A DNA stretch of 47,122 bases from assembly GCF_003602275.1 (NCBI RefSeq), contig NZ_QZVT01000012.1, forward strand, positions 21,841-68,962, read 5' to 3'. The DNA is from Arthrobacter cheniae (GTDB taxonomy: Bacteria > Actinomycetota > Actinomycetes > Actinomycetales > Micrococcaceae). Within the stretch, counting starts at the first letter, position 1, and the number at the start of each line of letters is the position of its first letter. A model generated the notes under the pieces. It was not told where the DNA came from. It ran no database searches and was given only the letters and a program-made list of their open reading frames with translations. Of this stretch, positions 1 to 8,054 are shown one piece after another. A program made the translations under genes and the position numbers.

Positions 1-1
1 C

Positions 2-286
2 GGCCTGTTCCAGGTGTCCGTCCTGCACAACATCGTGCACCTGCTCTTCGGGGCAGCCGGGATTGCCCTGGCGCGCACCATCAGCGGCGCCCGCTCGTAC
101 CTGCTGTACGGGGGGATCATCTACCTGGTCCTGTGGATCTACGGCCTGGTCATCGACCAAAGCTCGGCCGGCAACTTCGTCCCCCTGAACGACGCCGACA
201 ACTGGCTGCACCTGCTCCTGGGAATCGGCATGGTCGCGCTGGCACTGCTGCTCACACGCGACCGCACCGCCACGAAGCACGCGTAA
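2..286 (+). CDS. DUF4383 membrane protein (5' partial)
   Basis: The frame is open to the left edge, so the true start is outside the window; the GTG at 14 is only the first internal start. The visible 94 residues begin GLFQVSVLHNIVHLLFG, which is the conserved core of the DUF4383 family of small integral membrane proteins. Three hydrophobic segments are visible (about HLLFGAAGIAL, YLLYGGIIYLVLWIYGLV and WLHLLLGIGMVALALLL), followed by a short charged tail. The family is common in Actinobacteria and has no established function. No partner gene is visible because the operon context lies upstream. Confidence 0.8.
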   Translation, partial: GLFQVSVLHNIVHLLFGAAGIALARTISGARSYLLYGGIIYLVLWIYGLVIDQSSAGNFVPLNDADNWLHLLLGIGMVALALLLTRDRTATKHA

Positions 287-421
287 CGCACCTGACTGAT
301 CGACCCGACCTCACCGGTCGACACACCCCCAGAGTGGGGCTCCGGACGAGTTCCGGGGTCCCGCTCCCCAGGTTCGACGGCACTACCGACAACGGCCCCG
401 GAGCAGTTCGCGTGGTGGTTA

Positions 422-1078
422 CTACCTGCTCGGGATTTCGGCGGACTGGCGGGTCCTGATGTCGGCCTTGCCACTGCTGTTGCTGTCCTGTGGTTCGGCC
501 GGTGTGTGCAGGGTGATGAGCATGTCGCCCAATTTCCTGATCCTGGTTCCGCTGTCGGGGTCGATGCCGACGCCGGAGATGATGGCGCCCTGCATGAGAA
601 CCAGCCAGCAGTAGGCGAAATCGTCGGGATCAGTGAGTCCCATCGCGGTCGCGGCTGCCTCGAGGCTGGAGCGTATCTCGTTGAGGTAGACCAGGCTGGC
701 TGCACCCACGGGATGAAGGGGACCGGTTTCGAGCAGGGCGCGGATGTAGGGGCAGCCGGTGAAGCCGGGGGTGTGGAACCACTCGTCGAAAATGTCGAAG
801 ATCGCGAGCAGCTGCTCCCGGGGTGTATCCGCCCGGCGCTGGGACTCGGCCGTAAGGTAGCCGGTCGTGAAGAGCTGCTGGCGGCGCTCGAAGAACGCCA
901 TGACGAGGTCGTCCTTGGACGGGAAGTGGCTGTAGAAAGTGGCCTTCGCGACCTCCGCAGTGGCGATGATCTCGTTGACGCCGACGGCCCGGATGCCCCG
1001 CTCCACGAACAGGTCGTAGGAAGCTGCGAGGATCCGCTCCCGCGCATCCTTTACAGGTGTTGTGACTTCAGCAACCAC
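422..1078 (-). CDS. TetR/AcrR family transcriptional regulator
   Basis: This is a predicted one-component repressor of 218 residues. The N-terminus carries a TetR helix-turn-helix (ARERILAASYDLFVERG through VAKATFYSHFPSKDDLV), and the remainder is the helical ligand-binding domain. A GTG at 1102 would also be in frame, but the GTG at 1078 is preferred because AAGGAG sits five bases before it and would otherwise be inside the coding region. A palindromic CAGAC-TG-GTCTG lies about 50 bases upstream of the start and probably is its autoregulatory operator. The neighbours on both sides point the other way, so its regulon is not obvious; the ligand is unknown. Confidence 0.88.
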   Translation of the reverse strand: MVAEVTTPVKDARERILAASYDLFVERGIRAVGVNEIIATAEVAKATFYSHFPSKDDLVMAFFERRQQLFTTGYLTAESQRRADTPREQLLAIFDIFDEWFHTPGFTGCPYIRALLETGPLHPVGAASLVYLNEIRSSLEAAATAMGLTDPDDFAYCWLVLMQGAIISGVGIDPDSGTRIRKLGDMLITLHTPAEPQDSNSSGKADIRTRQSAEIPSR

Positions 1079-1125
1079 AGGGACTCCTTGAAGTTGAGAC
1101 ACGGTACCTGAATTCTACAAGTAGA

Positions 1126-1137
1126 CAGACTGGTCTG
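1126..1137. promoter_or_regulatory. candidate TetR operator
   Basis: CAGAC-TG-GTCTG is a perfect 5+2+5 inverted repeat upstream of the TetR gene that ends at 422. The position, about 48 to 59 bases upstream of the chosen start, suits autorepression. The rest of the 1079-1299 gap shows no other clear element apart from the GGAG ribosome site of the next gene at 1287-1290. Confidence 0.5.
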
Positions 1138-1299
1138 ATTTCTGGTTAGAATCGATTCCGGCCATCCCCCCAATGGCCGTAATCGCGGACAAGCTTGAGA
1201 CCGTATCCGCGATGCTGGCACCGGCGGTTCTTCTGGGACCGTCCGGTGCCGGCACCATTAACCGTCCACCCGGGCATGATCAGGACGGAGTGCAGGTAG

Positions 1300-1704
1300 G
1301 TGAGTACCGTGTACTCCTCGGCGGGGCTCCTGCCCGTGGCCACCAGGTTTCGTCTTCAGGTGCTCGATGACGGGATCCTGGTCCTTCAGTGGGACAGATC
1401 CCTCGAAGTGACCGTTGCCGACGCCGTCGAACTCATCAGACACAAGGAACTCCTCGCTCCTGGTAGATGCTCCCCGATACTGGTCGAACTCAATGGAATG
1501 GTCACCATGGCGCGGCACGCCTTCGTCCTGATGGCGGAATCACTGGACGTCTCGGCAGCCGCGATCGTCGGCTCCTGCCCTGTCGAGAAGATCCTGGTGA
1601 CGCACTTCGAAGCCGTTCATCGCCCCCCGTACCCGGTGGCGTACTTCGAAAGCCGGGGTCAGGCCCTCGAGTCGTTGCATGAACGAACCCTCCTCACCCG
1701 ATGA
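1300..1704 (+). CDS. STAS-like (DUF7793-type) protein
   Basis: This 134-residue cytoplasmic protein looks like the small actinobacterial STAS/SpoIIAA-like proteins. It has an N-terminal strand pair (FRLQVLDDGILVLQWD), a central helix-strand unit (ADAVELIRHKELL ... PILVELNGM), an alanine-rich helix, and a C-terminal segment ending in a helix (FESRGQALESLHE). The pattern 'VGSCPVEKILVTHF ... RPPYPVAYFES' is typical of the group. No anti-sigma partner is adjacent. The GTG start is chosen because GGAG lies nine bases upstream. The role is not known; a signalling or partner-switching function is only an inference from the fold. Confidence 0.65.
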   Translation: MSTVYSSAGLLPVATRFRLQVLDDGILVLQWDRSLEVTVADAVELIRHKELLAPGRCSPILVELNGMVTMARHAFVLMAESLDVSAAAIVGSCPVEKILVTHFEAVHRPPYPVAYFESRGQALESLHERTLLTR

Positions 1705-2009
1705 GCGCCCGGATGATGCTGGTGAGGAAGCACCCGGTCCTCGTGGGTGGCTCCGTCGAGTCGGAGCACATTTCCGGCCCGGTTTCACCACGTCGCACAG
1801 CTTGCAGAATTCGTCCTGGCGCCTCTGTCCCGAGGCTTAGACTGGTCATCGCAGGGTCGCCCGTTCGGGCGCATCTGGTGGGCGCCCCAGTCCATGACCA
1901 GCCCTCGAAGCCCTCTCTTCTCCTGGTCGATGACGACTCCCATCGACCTTCACCGGTTCCGCGTGCGCGGAATCGGTGTCCGGACCTCCACCACCTCGGA
2001 AAGCTACCC
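1705..2009. other. 305-bp intergenic region before the beta-PGM gene
   Basis: The plus frame is open here from 1701, but the residues resemble nothing and the recognisable HAD fold begins only after 2010. The stretch contains a perfect short palindrome, CGCCCG-TT-CGGGCG, at 1858-1871. It could be a hairpin in the leader of the downstream sugar operon or an operator. No convincing sigma70 promoter could be picked. Confidence 0.35.
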
Positions 2010-2759
2010 GTGCCCCTGCCCCCTGCCGCATCCCGCCTCGCGAACCTGGAGGCATTCCTCTTCGACCTCGACGGCGTGCTCACACCCACTGCCGAGGTGC
2101 ACATGCGCGCCTGGTCGCGACTCTTCACGTCGTATCTCGCCGCCAAGGGTCTTGACCAGACCTACACGGACGATGACTACTTCACCTTCATCGACGGTCG
2201 TCCCCGCTACGACGGCGTGCGGGCGTTCCTCGCATCGCGCGGCGTGACCCTGCCGGAGGGGACTCCCGACGACCCACCGGAACTGGAGACCGTCTGTGGA
2301 CTGGGGAACCGGAAGAACAGGACCTTCAACGACACGCTTCGGGATCAGGGCGTCACGGCGTACCGGGGCTCCGTCGCGCTGCTGGACGCCGCCGCGGCCA
2401 GCGGTCTTCGCGTCGCGGTGGTGACGAGCTCACGCAATGGGACCGCCGTCCTCGCAGCCGCCGGGCTCAGCGATCGTTTCGGGGTCGTCGTCGATGGACT
2501 GCTGTCGGCGGGACACGGGCTCCCAGGCAAACCCGCTCCGGACACCTACCTGCACGCCGCCGAGCTCCTCGGTCTTCCCGCCGCGGCATGCGCGGTCGTC
2601 GAGGACGCCCCGTCCGGGATCGATGCCGGCCGGGCCGGCGACTTCGGTCTCGTGATCGGTGTGGACCGTGGGGTAGGCGCGGCGACGCTGCTCGCCCGCG
2701 GTGCCGACCTCGTCATCGACGACCTTGCCGAACTCATCCCGTTCCTCCCCGCCAGCTAA
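2010..2759 (+). CDS. pgmB: beta-phosphoglucomutase family HAD hydrolase
   Basis: This 249-residue HAD-superfamily enzyme probably converts beta-D-glucose 1-phosphate to glucose 6-phosphate. Motif I is LFDLDGVLTPT, with the nucleophilic and acid/base aspartates near the N-terminus. Motif II is VVTSSRN, motif III includes the GKPAPDTYL lysine, and motif IV is VVEDAPSGIDAG. The cap domain lies between motifs I and II. The GTG at 2010 is preferred because GGAAAG lies six bases upstream and the fold starts right after it. It is followed 35 bases later by a GH65 phosphorylase, which releases beta-glucose 1-phosphate, so the two form a classic phosphorolytic pair. Confidence 0.85.
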   Translation: MPLPPAASRLANLEAFLFDLDGVLTPTAEVHMRAWSRLFTSYLAAKGLDQTYTDDDYFTFIDGRPRYDGVRAFLASRGVTLPEGTPDDPPELETVCGLGNRKNRTFNDTLRDQGVTAYRGSVALLDAAAASGLRVAVVTSSRNGTAVLAAAGLSDRFGVVVDGLLSAGHGLPGKPAPDTYLHAAELLGLPAAACAVVEDAPSGIDAGRAGDFGLVIGVDRGVGAATLLARGADLVIDDLAELIPFLPAS

Positions 2760-2794
2760 GTGCTGCCGCTCCCACCCGCACCACAGGACACACC

Positions 2795-5275
2795 ATGAAT
2801 CTCATCACCGCAGACCCCGTCGACCGCAACCACTTCCCCGTGGACGAGTGGGCGCTCGTCGAGACGGAGTTCGACGTCGCCCAGCAGGGCCGCAACGAGA
2901 CGCTGTTCACCGTCGGGAACGGCTACCTCGGCTTGAGGGGCAACCTCGACGAGGGTAGGGACGGGCACGCCTACGGTACCTACGTCAACGGTTTCCACGA
3001 GACATGGCCGATCCAGCACGCGGAGGAGGCATACGGATTCGCACGCGTCGGACAGACGATCGTGAATGTGCCCGATGCCAAGATCATCCGCCTGTACGTC
3101 GACGACGAACCGTTCGTCCTGTCCAAAGCGGACATCCTTCGGCATTCGCGGCGCCTCGACTTCAGCGACGGCCTCCTGACACGTGAGATCGAGTGGCGCA
3201 CTCCCTCCGGGAAGCACGTACTCATCCGGTCGCGCCGCATGGTGTCCTTCACGGATCGGCACCTCGCGATCATCGACTACGAGGTCGAAATGCTCGATGC
3301 CGAAGCCTCCATCCTCATCTCCAGCCAGTTGCTCAACCGGCAGGACGGCGTGGATGAGTACCAGGTGAATCTCCTCAAGGAAGGCGGGGCGTTCGATCCC
3401 CGCAAAGCGGAATCGTTCCGCGACCGGGTGCTCCAGCCGCGGCTCAAGCGCATCGAGGACACGCGGTACCTGCTCGGCTTCAGCACGACGAACTCCCGGA
3501 TGACCATCGCCTGTGGGATCGAGCACGATCTGCTCACCGACAACGAGTGGGATCAGACCTCGCACATTGAGGACGACCTCTCGACCCACGCCTATCGGAT
3601 CAAGGCCAAGCCGGGTCGACCCATCCGGCTCCTCAAGAACATCAGCTATCACACCTCGCGCAGCGTGCCCGCGCGCGAACTGGCCGATCGCTGCAGCCGC
3701 ACCCTGGATCGTGCACGCGAAATGTCCACCGAAGAGCACTTCCGACAGCAACGCGCCTGGCTGACCGACTTCTGGTCACGCTCGGACGTCGAGATCGAGG
3801 GCCAGCCAGCAATCCAGCAGGCCGTGCGATGGAACCTCTTCCAGTTGGCCCAGTCCACGGCCCGGACCGACGGCGGTGGCATCGCCGCGAAGGGCGTCTC
3901 CGGCTCCGGCTACGGCGGGCACTACTTCTGGGACACCGAGGTCTACGTCCTGCCCTTCCTCAGCTACACGGCTCCCGTCGTCGCACGCAACGCGCTCCGT
4001 TTCCGTCAGTCGATGCTCGAACCGGCCCGAGCGCGTGCGGCCGAACTCAACCAGCGCGGCGCGCTGTTTCCCTGGCGCACCATCAATGGTGAGGAGTCTT
4101 CGGCGTACTACGCGGCCAGCACCGCCCAGTACCACATCGACGCGGACATCTCCTATGCCCTCATGCAGTACGTAGCAGCGACGGGTGACGACGACTTCCT
4201 CAACCGCGGCGCGATCGACATCCTCGTCGAAACGGCGCGGATGTGGGCCGATCTCGGCTTCTGGCGGAGCAACGGCGACGACAACTTCCATATCCACGGT
4301 GTCACCGGCCCCGACGAGTACACGACCGTCGTCAACGACAACCTCTATACCAACGTGATGGCCCGTGCCAATCTCCGCTCCGCGGTCCGTGCAGTCGCAT
4401 CGCTCCAGGCCATCGACGGCCCCGCGCATGCCCGGATGGTCGCCCGTCTGGGGCTCGGGGATGACGAGCTGGACGAATGGGCACGCGCCGCGGAGAGGAT
4501 GCACATCCCCTTCGACGAACGCGCCGGCATCCACCCCCAGGACGCTGCGTTCCTCGAGAAGGAGCTGTGGGACCTGGAGAACACCCCTCCGAGCAAGCGC
4601 CCCCTCCTGCTGCACTACCATCCCCTGGTGATCTACCGCTTCCAGGTGCTCAAGCAGGCCGACGTCGTGCTCGCACTGCACCTGCAGGGCCACGAGTTCA
4701 CGACACGGCAGAAACGCTCCGACTTCGAGTACTACGAAGCCCTGACCACGGGCGATTCGACCCTGTCCGCCGTGGTCCAGTCGATCATCGCCGCCGAGGT
4801 CGGATACCACGACCTCGCGCTCCGATACTTTCTGTCCTCACTGTTCGTGGACCTCGCCGATCTGCACCGCAACACCTCCGACGGCATCCACGTCGCGTCG
4901 ACCGGCGGAGTCTGGAGCGCCCTCGTCTACGGCTTCGGAGGGATGCGCGATCACAATGGCCGGATCACGCTGGAGCCGAGGCTGCCCGAGGCGTGGACCA
5001 GGGTGAGCTTCCGCATCACCCTGCGCGGCACCCGTGTGCGGGTGGACGTGATGCAGGACGCGATCACCCTGACGGTGGAAACAGGTGACACTGCCACGGT
5101 CTCGGTGCACGGCCGACCCATCGAGGTGACGGCCGGCTTCCCCGTCACCGTCCCGCTCGACGACCAGGGACCGCGCCTCACCGGCACCCCCACCACGAGT
5201 GACATCGAAGGGAGCCGCCGCGCTGACGGCTCCCTGGTGACCGCTTCGATCCCGAGGATCACCGTCAACCCGTAG
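2795..5275 (+). CDS. Glycoside hydrolase family 65 disaccharide phosphorylase
   Basis: This 826-residue cytoplasmic enzyme belongs to GH65 (maltose, trehalose, kojibiose or nigerose phosphorylase). It has an N-terminal beta-sandwich domain, a central (alpha/alpha)6 barrel and a C-terminal beta domain (ITLEPRLPEAW onward). In the barrel, WDTEVYVLPFL and the motif HGVTGPDEYTT are clear; E508 of the latter matches the general acid of the family. KQADVVLALHLQG corresponds to the phosphate-site loop. The ATG at 2795 gives the usual N-terminus, whereas the longer open frame back to 2588 overlaps the preceding gene and is not credible. Substrate specificity cannot be read from sequence alone; the neighbouring beta-PGM shows that the product is beta-glucose 1-phosphate. 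Confidence 0.9.
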   Translation: MNLITADPVDRNHFPVDEWALVETEFDVAQQGRNETLFTVGNGYLGLRGNLDEGRDGHAYGTYVNGFHETWPIQHAEEAYGFARVGQTIVNVPDAKIIRLYVDDEPFVLSKADILRHSRRLDFSDGLLTREIEWRTPSGKHVLIRSRRMVSFTDRHLAIIDYEVEMLDAEASILISSQLLNRQDGVDEYQVNLLKEGGAFDPRKAESFRDRVLQPRLKRIEDTRYLLGFSTTNSRMTIACGIEHDLLTDNEWDQTSHIEDDLSTHAYRIKAKPGRPIRLLKNISYHTSRSVPARELADRCSRTLDRAREMSTEEHFRQQRAWLTDFWSRSDVEIEGQPAIQQAVRWNLFQLAQSTARTDGGGIAAKGVSGSGYGGHYFWDTEVYVLPFLSYTAPVVARNALRFRQSMLEPARARAAELNQRGALFPWRTINGEESSAYYAASTAQYHIDADISYALMQYVAATGDDDFLNRGAIDILVETARMWADLGFWRSNGDDNFHIHGVTGPDEYTTVVNDNLYTNVMARANLRSAVRAVASLQAIDGPAHARMVARLGLGDDELDEWARAAERMHIPFDERAGIHPQDAAFLEKELWDLENTPPSKRPLLLHYHPLVIYRFQVLKQADVVLALHLQGHEFTTRQKRSDFEYYEALTTGDSTLSAVVQSIIAAEVGYHDLALRYFLSSLFVDLADLHRNTSDGIHVASTGGVWSALVYGFGGMRDHNGRITLEPRLPEAWTRVSFRITLRGTRVRVDVMQDAITLTVETGDTATVSVHGRPIEVTAGFPVTVPLDDQGPRLTGTPTTSDIEGSRRADGSLVTASIPRITVNP

Positions 5276-5309
5276 CACCGCGGCGAAGGCTGCGTGGAAC
5301 CAGTCCTGC

Positions 5310-5336
5310 GCCCACACGTCAGCCGACCGTGTGGGC
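5310..5336. terminator. stem-loop between convergent genes
   Basis: A perfect 9-bp stem (5310-5318 pairing with 5328-5336, GCCCACACG/CGTGTGGGC) with a 9-base loop lies between the GH65 gene and the convergent MFS gene. No U-run follows on either strand, so it is a weak or factor-assisted bidirectional terminator. Confidence 0.45.
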
Positions 5337-5347
5337 CGGGATGTGGC

Positions 5348-6958
5348 CTAGCGTGCCGAGCTTGTAGCCGTGGCGGGCGCGTCGTCCGCAGTGATGAGGA
5401 TGTTGCCCTCGGAGATGGACTCGGACAGCACATCGTGTTCGATCGAGGTGGCGAGCGACTTCTCCTTGACGAAGCACATCAGCACGGAGGCGATCAGTGC
5501 CAGTGGGACCATCCAGATGAAGATCGGGGTGAGCGCGTCGTTGTAGGAGGAGATGACCGCGTCCCTGATGGGCGCGGGCAGACCAGCTACGAGGGCGGGT
5601 GTCAGGGAATTCGATCCTGCGGCCTCTCCCCCGGTTGCCATGGCCGGCAGCCTCTCGGCGAGCAGTCCGGTGAGGCGGCTGGCGAAGAGGCTCCCGACTA
5701 CTGCCGAACCGAGCGTGGCGCCGATCTGGCGGAAGAAGTTGTTCGACGCGGTCGCGGTTCCCACCTCACGCAGCGCGAACGAGTTCTGCACGATCAGCAC
5801 CATGATCTGCATGCTCAGGCCCAGCCCGAGCCCCATCACGGCCAGGTATGCGCAGATGGTCCAGAGGGGCGCTTCGGGCGTCAGGGTGGAGAGCAGTCCC
5901 AGGGCGACCGCGACCAGCAGTCCGCCCGCGATAGGCATCCATTTGTATCGCCCGGTCCGGCTGACAAGCTGTCCGGAGACGACCGAGGCGACCAGGAGCG
6001 CGCCCATCATGGGGATCATGAGCAGACCCGAGGTGGTTGCGTCGACGCTGAAGGCCATCTGGAGATAGGTCGGCAGGTACCCGATCGCACCGAACATGGC
6101 CACGCCGATGAACAGACCGGCAATGGTGGCGAGGTTGAAGTTGAGGTCCCTGAAGAGGTGCAGGGGGATGATCGGCTCCGCTGTCCGGCGCTCGACGGCG
6201 ACGAACGCCGCTGCTGCCACGACGGTCGCGGCGATCAGACCGAGGATGATCGGATCGCTCCACGCGTATTTGCTACCGCCCCAGGTGGCGAAAAGTACGA
6301 GGGCCGTGGTCGAGATGGCCAGCAGTGCCATGCCGCCGAGGTCCAGGCGCGGCCTTCCTGAGTGCTTGGGCAGTTTGAGGAAGAACACGGCGCCGGCCAG
6401 GGCCAGCAGTCCGAGCGGAATGTTGATCCAGAACACCCAGCGCCAGCCGGGGCCCTCGGTGAACCAGCCGCCCAGCAGGGGACCGGCGACCGAGGCGATG
6501 GCGAAGACCCCGCCCATCAGGCCCATGTACTTGCCGCGCTCGCGCGGGGGAACGACATCGGCGATGACCGCCTGGGACAGGATCATCAGACCGCCGCCGC
6601 CGAGGCCCTGGATGACCCTCGCGGTGATGAGGACAGCCATGTCATTGGCCAGGGCACCTACGACCGACCCGATCATGAACAGCACGATGGCTGCCATGAG
6701 CAGGGCCCTGCGTCCCATCAGGTCCCCGAGCTTCCCGTAGATGGGCATGGTGATGGTCGAGGTCAGGATGAACGCGGTGATGACCCACAGCATGTTGTCG
6801 ACGCCGTTGAGCTCGCCGACGATGGTGGGCAGTGCTGTGCTGAGAACGGTCTGGTTCAGCGAGGCCAGGAGCATCGAGAGCATCAGCCCGATGAAGAGCA
6901 GCACCATATGCTGTTTTCCTTCGGCCGGCGCCGCAGCGGGAACAGCTTCGGTTTTCAC
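5348..6958 (-). CDS. MFS transporter, DHA2 (14-TMS) drug efflux family
   Basis: This 536-residue integral membrane protein is a proton-antiporter of the EmrB/QacA type. About 14 hydrophobic segments can be counted. Typical motifs are LASLNQTVLSTALPTIVGEL in the first helix, GKLGDLMGRR in loop 2-3 (motif A) and ARVIQGLGGGG in helix 4, with VAGPLLGG as motif C. The GTG start overlaps the stop of the upstream TetR gene as GTGA, with AAAGGA at good spacing, so the two form a coupled operon. It likely exports a toxic compound that is also the ligand of the TetR protein. The compound cannot be predicted. Confidence 0.9.
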   Translation of the reverse strand: MKTEAVPAAAPAEGKQHMVLLFIGLMLSMLLASLNQTVLSTALPTIVGELNGVDNMLWVITAFILTSTITMPIYGKLGDLMGRRALLMAAIVLFMIGSVVGALANDMAVLITARVIQGLGGGGLMILSQAVIADVVPPRERGKYMGLMGGVFAIASVAGPLLGGWFTEGPGWRWVFWINIPLGLLALAGAVFFLKLPKHSGRPRLDLGGMALLAISTTALVLFATWGGSKYAWSDPIILGLIAATVVAAAAFVAVERRTAEPIIPLHLFRDLNFNLATIAGLFIGVAMFGAIGYLPTYLQMAFSVDATTSGLLMIPMMGALLVASVVSGQLVSRTGRYKWMPIAGGLLVAVALGLLSTLTPEAPLWTICAYLAVMGLGLGLSMQIMVLIVQNSFALREVGTATASNNFFRQIGATLGSAVVGSLFASRLTGLLAERLPAMATGGEAAGSNSLTPALVAGLPAPIRDAVISSYNDALTPIFIWMVPLALIASVLMCFVKEKSLATSIEHDVLSESISEGNILITADDAPATATSSAR

Positions 6959-7593
6959 AGGAGTTTCCTTTGTACTGAATGGAACAGGGAGAGGGCGGGC
7001 GCCAGGTCATCGGGCGCCAGGCCGGCAGCGGGACTGTACCTGCCGGAAGCGACCGTGAAGCGCAAGGGGATGCTGGCCGTCATGACGACGATGCGTGCAA
7101 CATCAGCCACGTCCGCGGGCTGGTCTTCCTCACCCATCCCCGCGAACCACTGCGGGTTCTCGGCAAGGAGGCCGGTCAGGGCGCTGCGCACCAGGTCCTC
7201 GGCCTCGTTCATCCGCTCGACCATACGGTGGACCAGATGGGGGTACTGCCGCGTCAACTCACGGCGTCGGACCTGGTCCACACCCTCGTACGCGCTCAGT
7301 GCGACCGCCAGCAGGAGGCGCGAGACCTGACCGAGGACATCGCGGTGGAAGGAGAAGCCCTCGAGCAGGGCCGGATCCATCACCGGCGTCCGCAGGCCCA
7401 GCACGGCGTCCTCCTTGGACGGGAAGTAATTGAAGAAGGTGCGCTGTGAAACTCCTGCGCGGGCGGTGATCGTTTCCACCGTGGCGGAATCCAGCCCCCG
7501 TTCCAGGACCGACGCAACCGCAGCCTGATGCAGGGTCAACCAAGTCTCCGCCTTCTGGCGGTCACGCAGGGAGGGTAGGACTGTCGAACTCAT
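6955..7593 (-). CDS. TetR family regulator of the adjacent exporter
   Basis: This 212-residue regulator has a TetR helix-turn-helix at the N-terminus (VASVLERGLDSATVETITARAGVSQRTFFNYFPSKEDAV in segments) and a C-terminal ligand domain. It sits immediately upstream of, and overlaps by four bases, the DHA2 exporter, so it is very probably the local repressor. The frame is open back to 7626, but a palindromic operator candidate (7613-7625) covers that start, and the protein homology starts after the ATG at 7593. An ATG at 7611 is another possibility. No strong Shine-Dalgarno precedes 7593, so a leaderless or short-leader message is possible. Confidence 0.85.
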   Translation of the reverse strand: MSSTVLPSLRDRQKAETWLTLHQAAVASVLERGLDSATVETITARAGVSQRTFFNYFPSKEDAVLGLRTPVMDPALLEGFSFHRDVLGQVSRLLLAVALSAYEGVDQVRRRELTRQYPHLVHRMVERMNEAEDLVRSALTGLLAENPQWFAGMGEEDQPADVADVARIVVMTASIPLRFTVASGRYSPAAGLAPDDLAPALSLFHSVQRKLL

Positions 7594-7612
7594 CCCCCTA
7601 GTTTTGCGCATC

Positions 7613-7625
7613 TGCAAACATTGCA
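7613..7625. promoter_or_regulatory. candidate operator of the TetR/MFS operon
   Basis: TGCAA-ACA-TTGCA is a perfect 5+3+5 inverted repeat about 20 bases upstream of the chosen TetR start. An outer pair of similar arms (TTTGCGCA at 7602-7609 and a TGCACAAA at 7623-7630) extends it, with one mismatch. This nested symmetry is what a TetR dimer, or two dimers, would use for autoregulation. Confidence 0.5.
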
Positions 7626-7692
7626 CAAATGCACTTCGCGTGATCTACCTCAAAGACCCGAACGATGAGAGGTGCGACCGCCGTCCCGCTCC

Positions 7693-8019
7693 CTAGAGCT
7701 GGTCCTCGAGGTGGAAGACCTCATCGAGCCGCACGAAACCCTCGTCCGGACGCCCATCGAGCGCCACGAAGAACGGCGCCATGTCCGCCTGCCAACGCGC
7801 ATTGACCTCGGTCCCGGCCATCGCCGCCTGGGAGGCAGCGAAGTCCTCGCACTCGACATAGCCGATCAGCAGGCCATCAGGACGCAGGAACAGCGAGTAG
7901 TTGTGCCACCCGGTGTCCTTGAGGGCGCGGGCCATGTCCGGCCAGATCGCGGCGTGGCGCTCGCGGTACTCGGGGATGCGCTCCGGCTGCACCTGGAGTT
8001 GGAAACAGACGCGTTCCAT
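7693..8019 (-). CDS. rhaM: L-rhamnose mutarotase
   Basis: This 108-residue cytoplasmic protein interconverts alpha- and beta-L-rhamnose. It matches the RhaM/RhaU family over its full length: MERVCFQLQVQPERIPEYRERH, the 'IWPDM' segment with its proposed catalytic histidine region just before it (RHAAIWPDM), HNYSLFL, and a C-terminal MAPFF motif. The ATG at 8019 is chosen over the longer frame because GAAGGA lies at good spacing and the family begins with MxRxCF. It is the last gene of the minus-strand rhamnose arm, 35 bases after the isomerase-like gene. Confidence 0.92.
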   Translation of the reverse strand: MERVCFQLQVQPERIPEYRERHAAIWPDMARALKDTGWHNYSLFLRPDGLLIGYVECEDFAASQAAMAGTEVNARWQADMAPFFVALDGRPDEGFVRLDEVFHLEDQL

Positions 8020-8054
8020 GGGTAGTCCTTCTTCCACGAGCAAAGTTGGTCAAA

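Noticed and set aside
1701..2009. 103-codon N-terminal extension of the beta-PGM gene
   Set aside because: No similarity to the HAD family; a GTG with a good ribosome site lies at 2010, just before the conserved fold.
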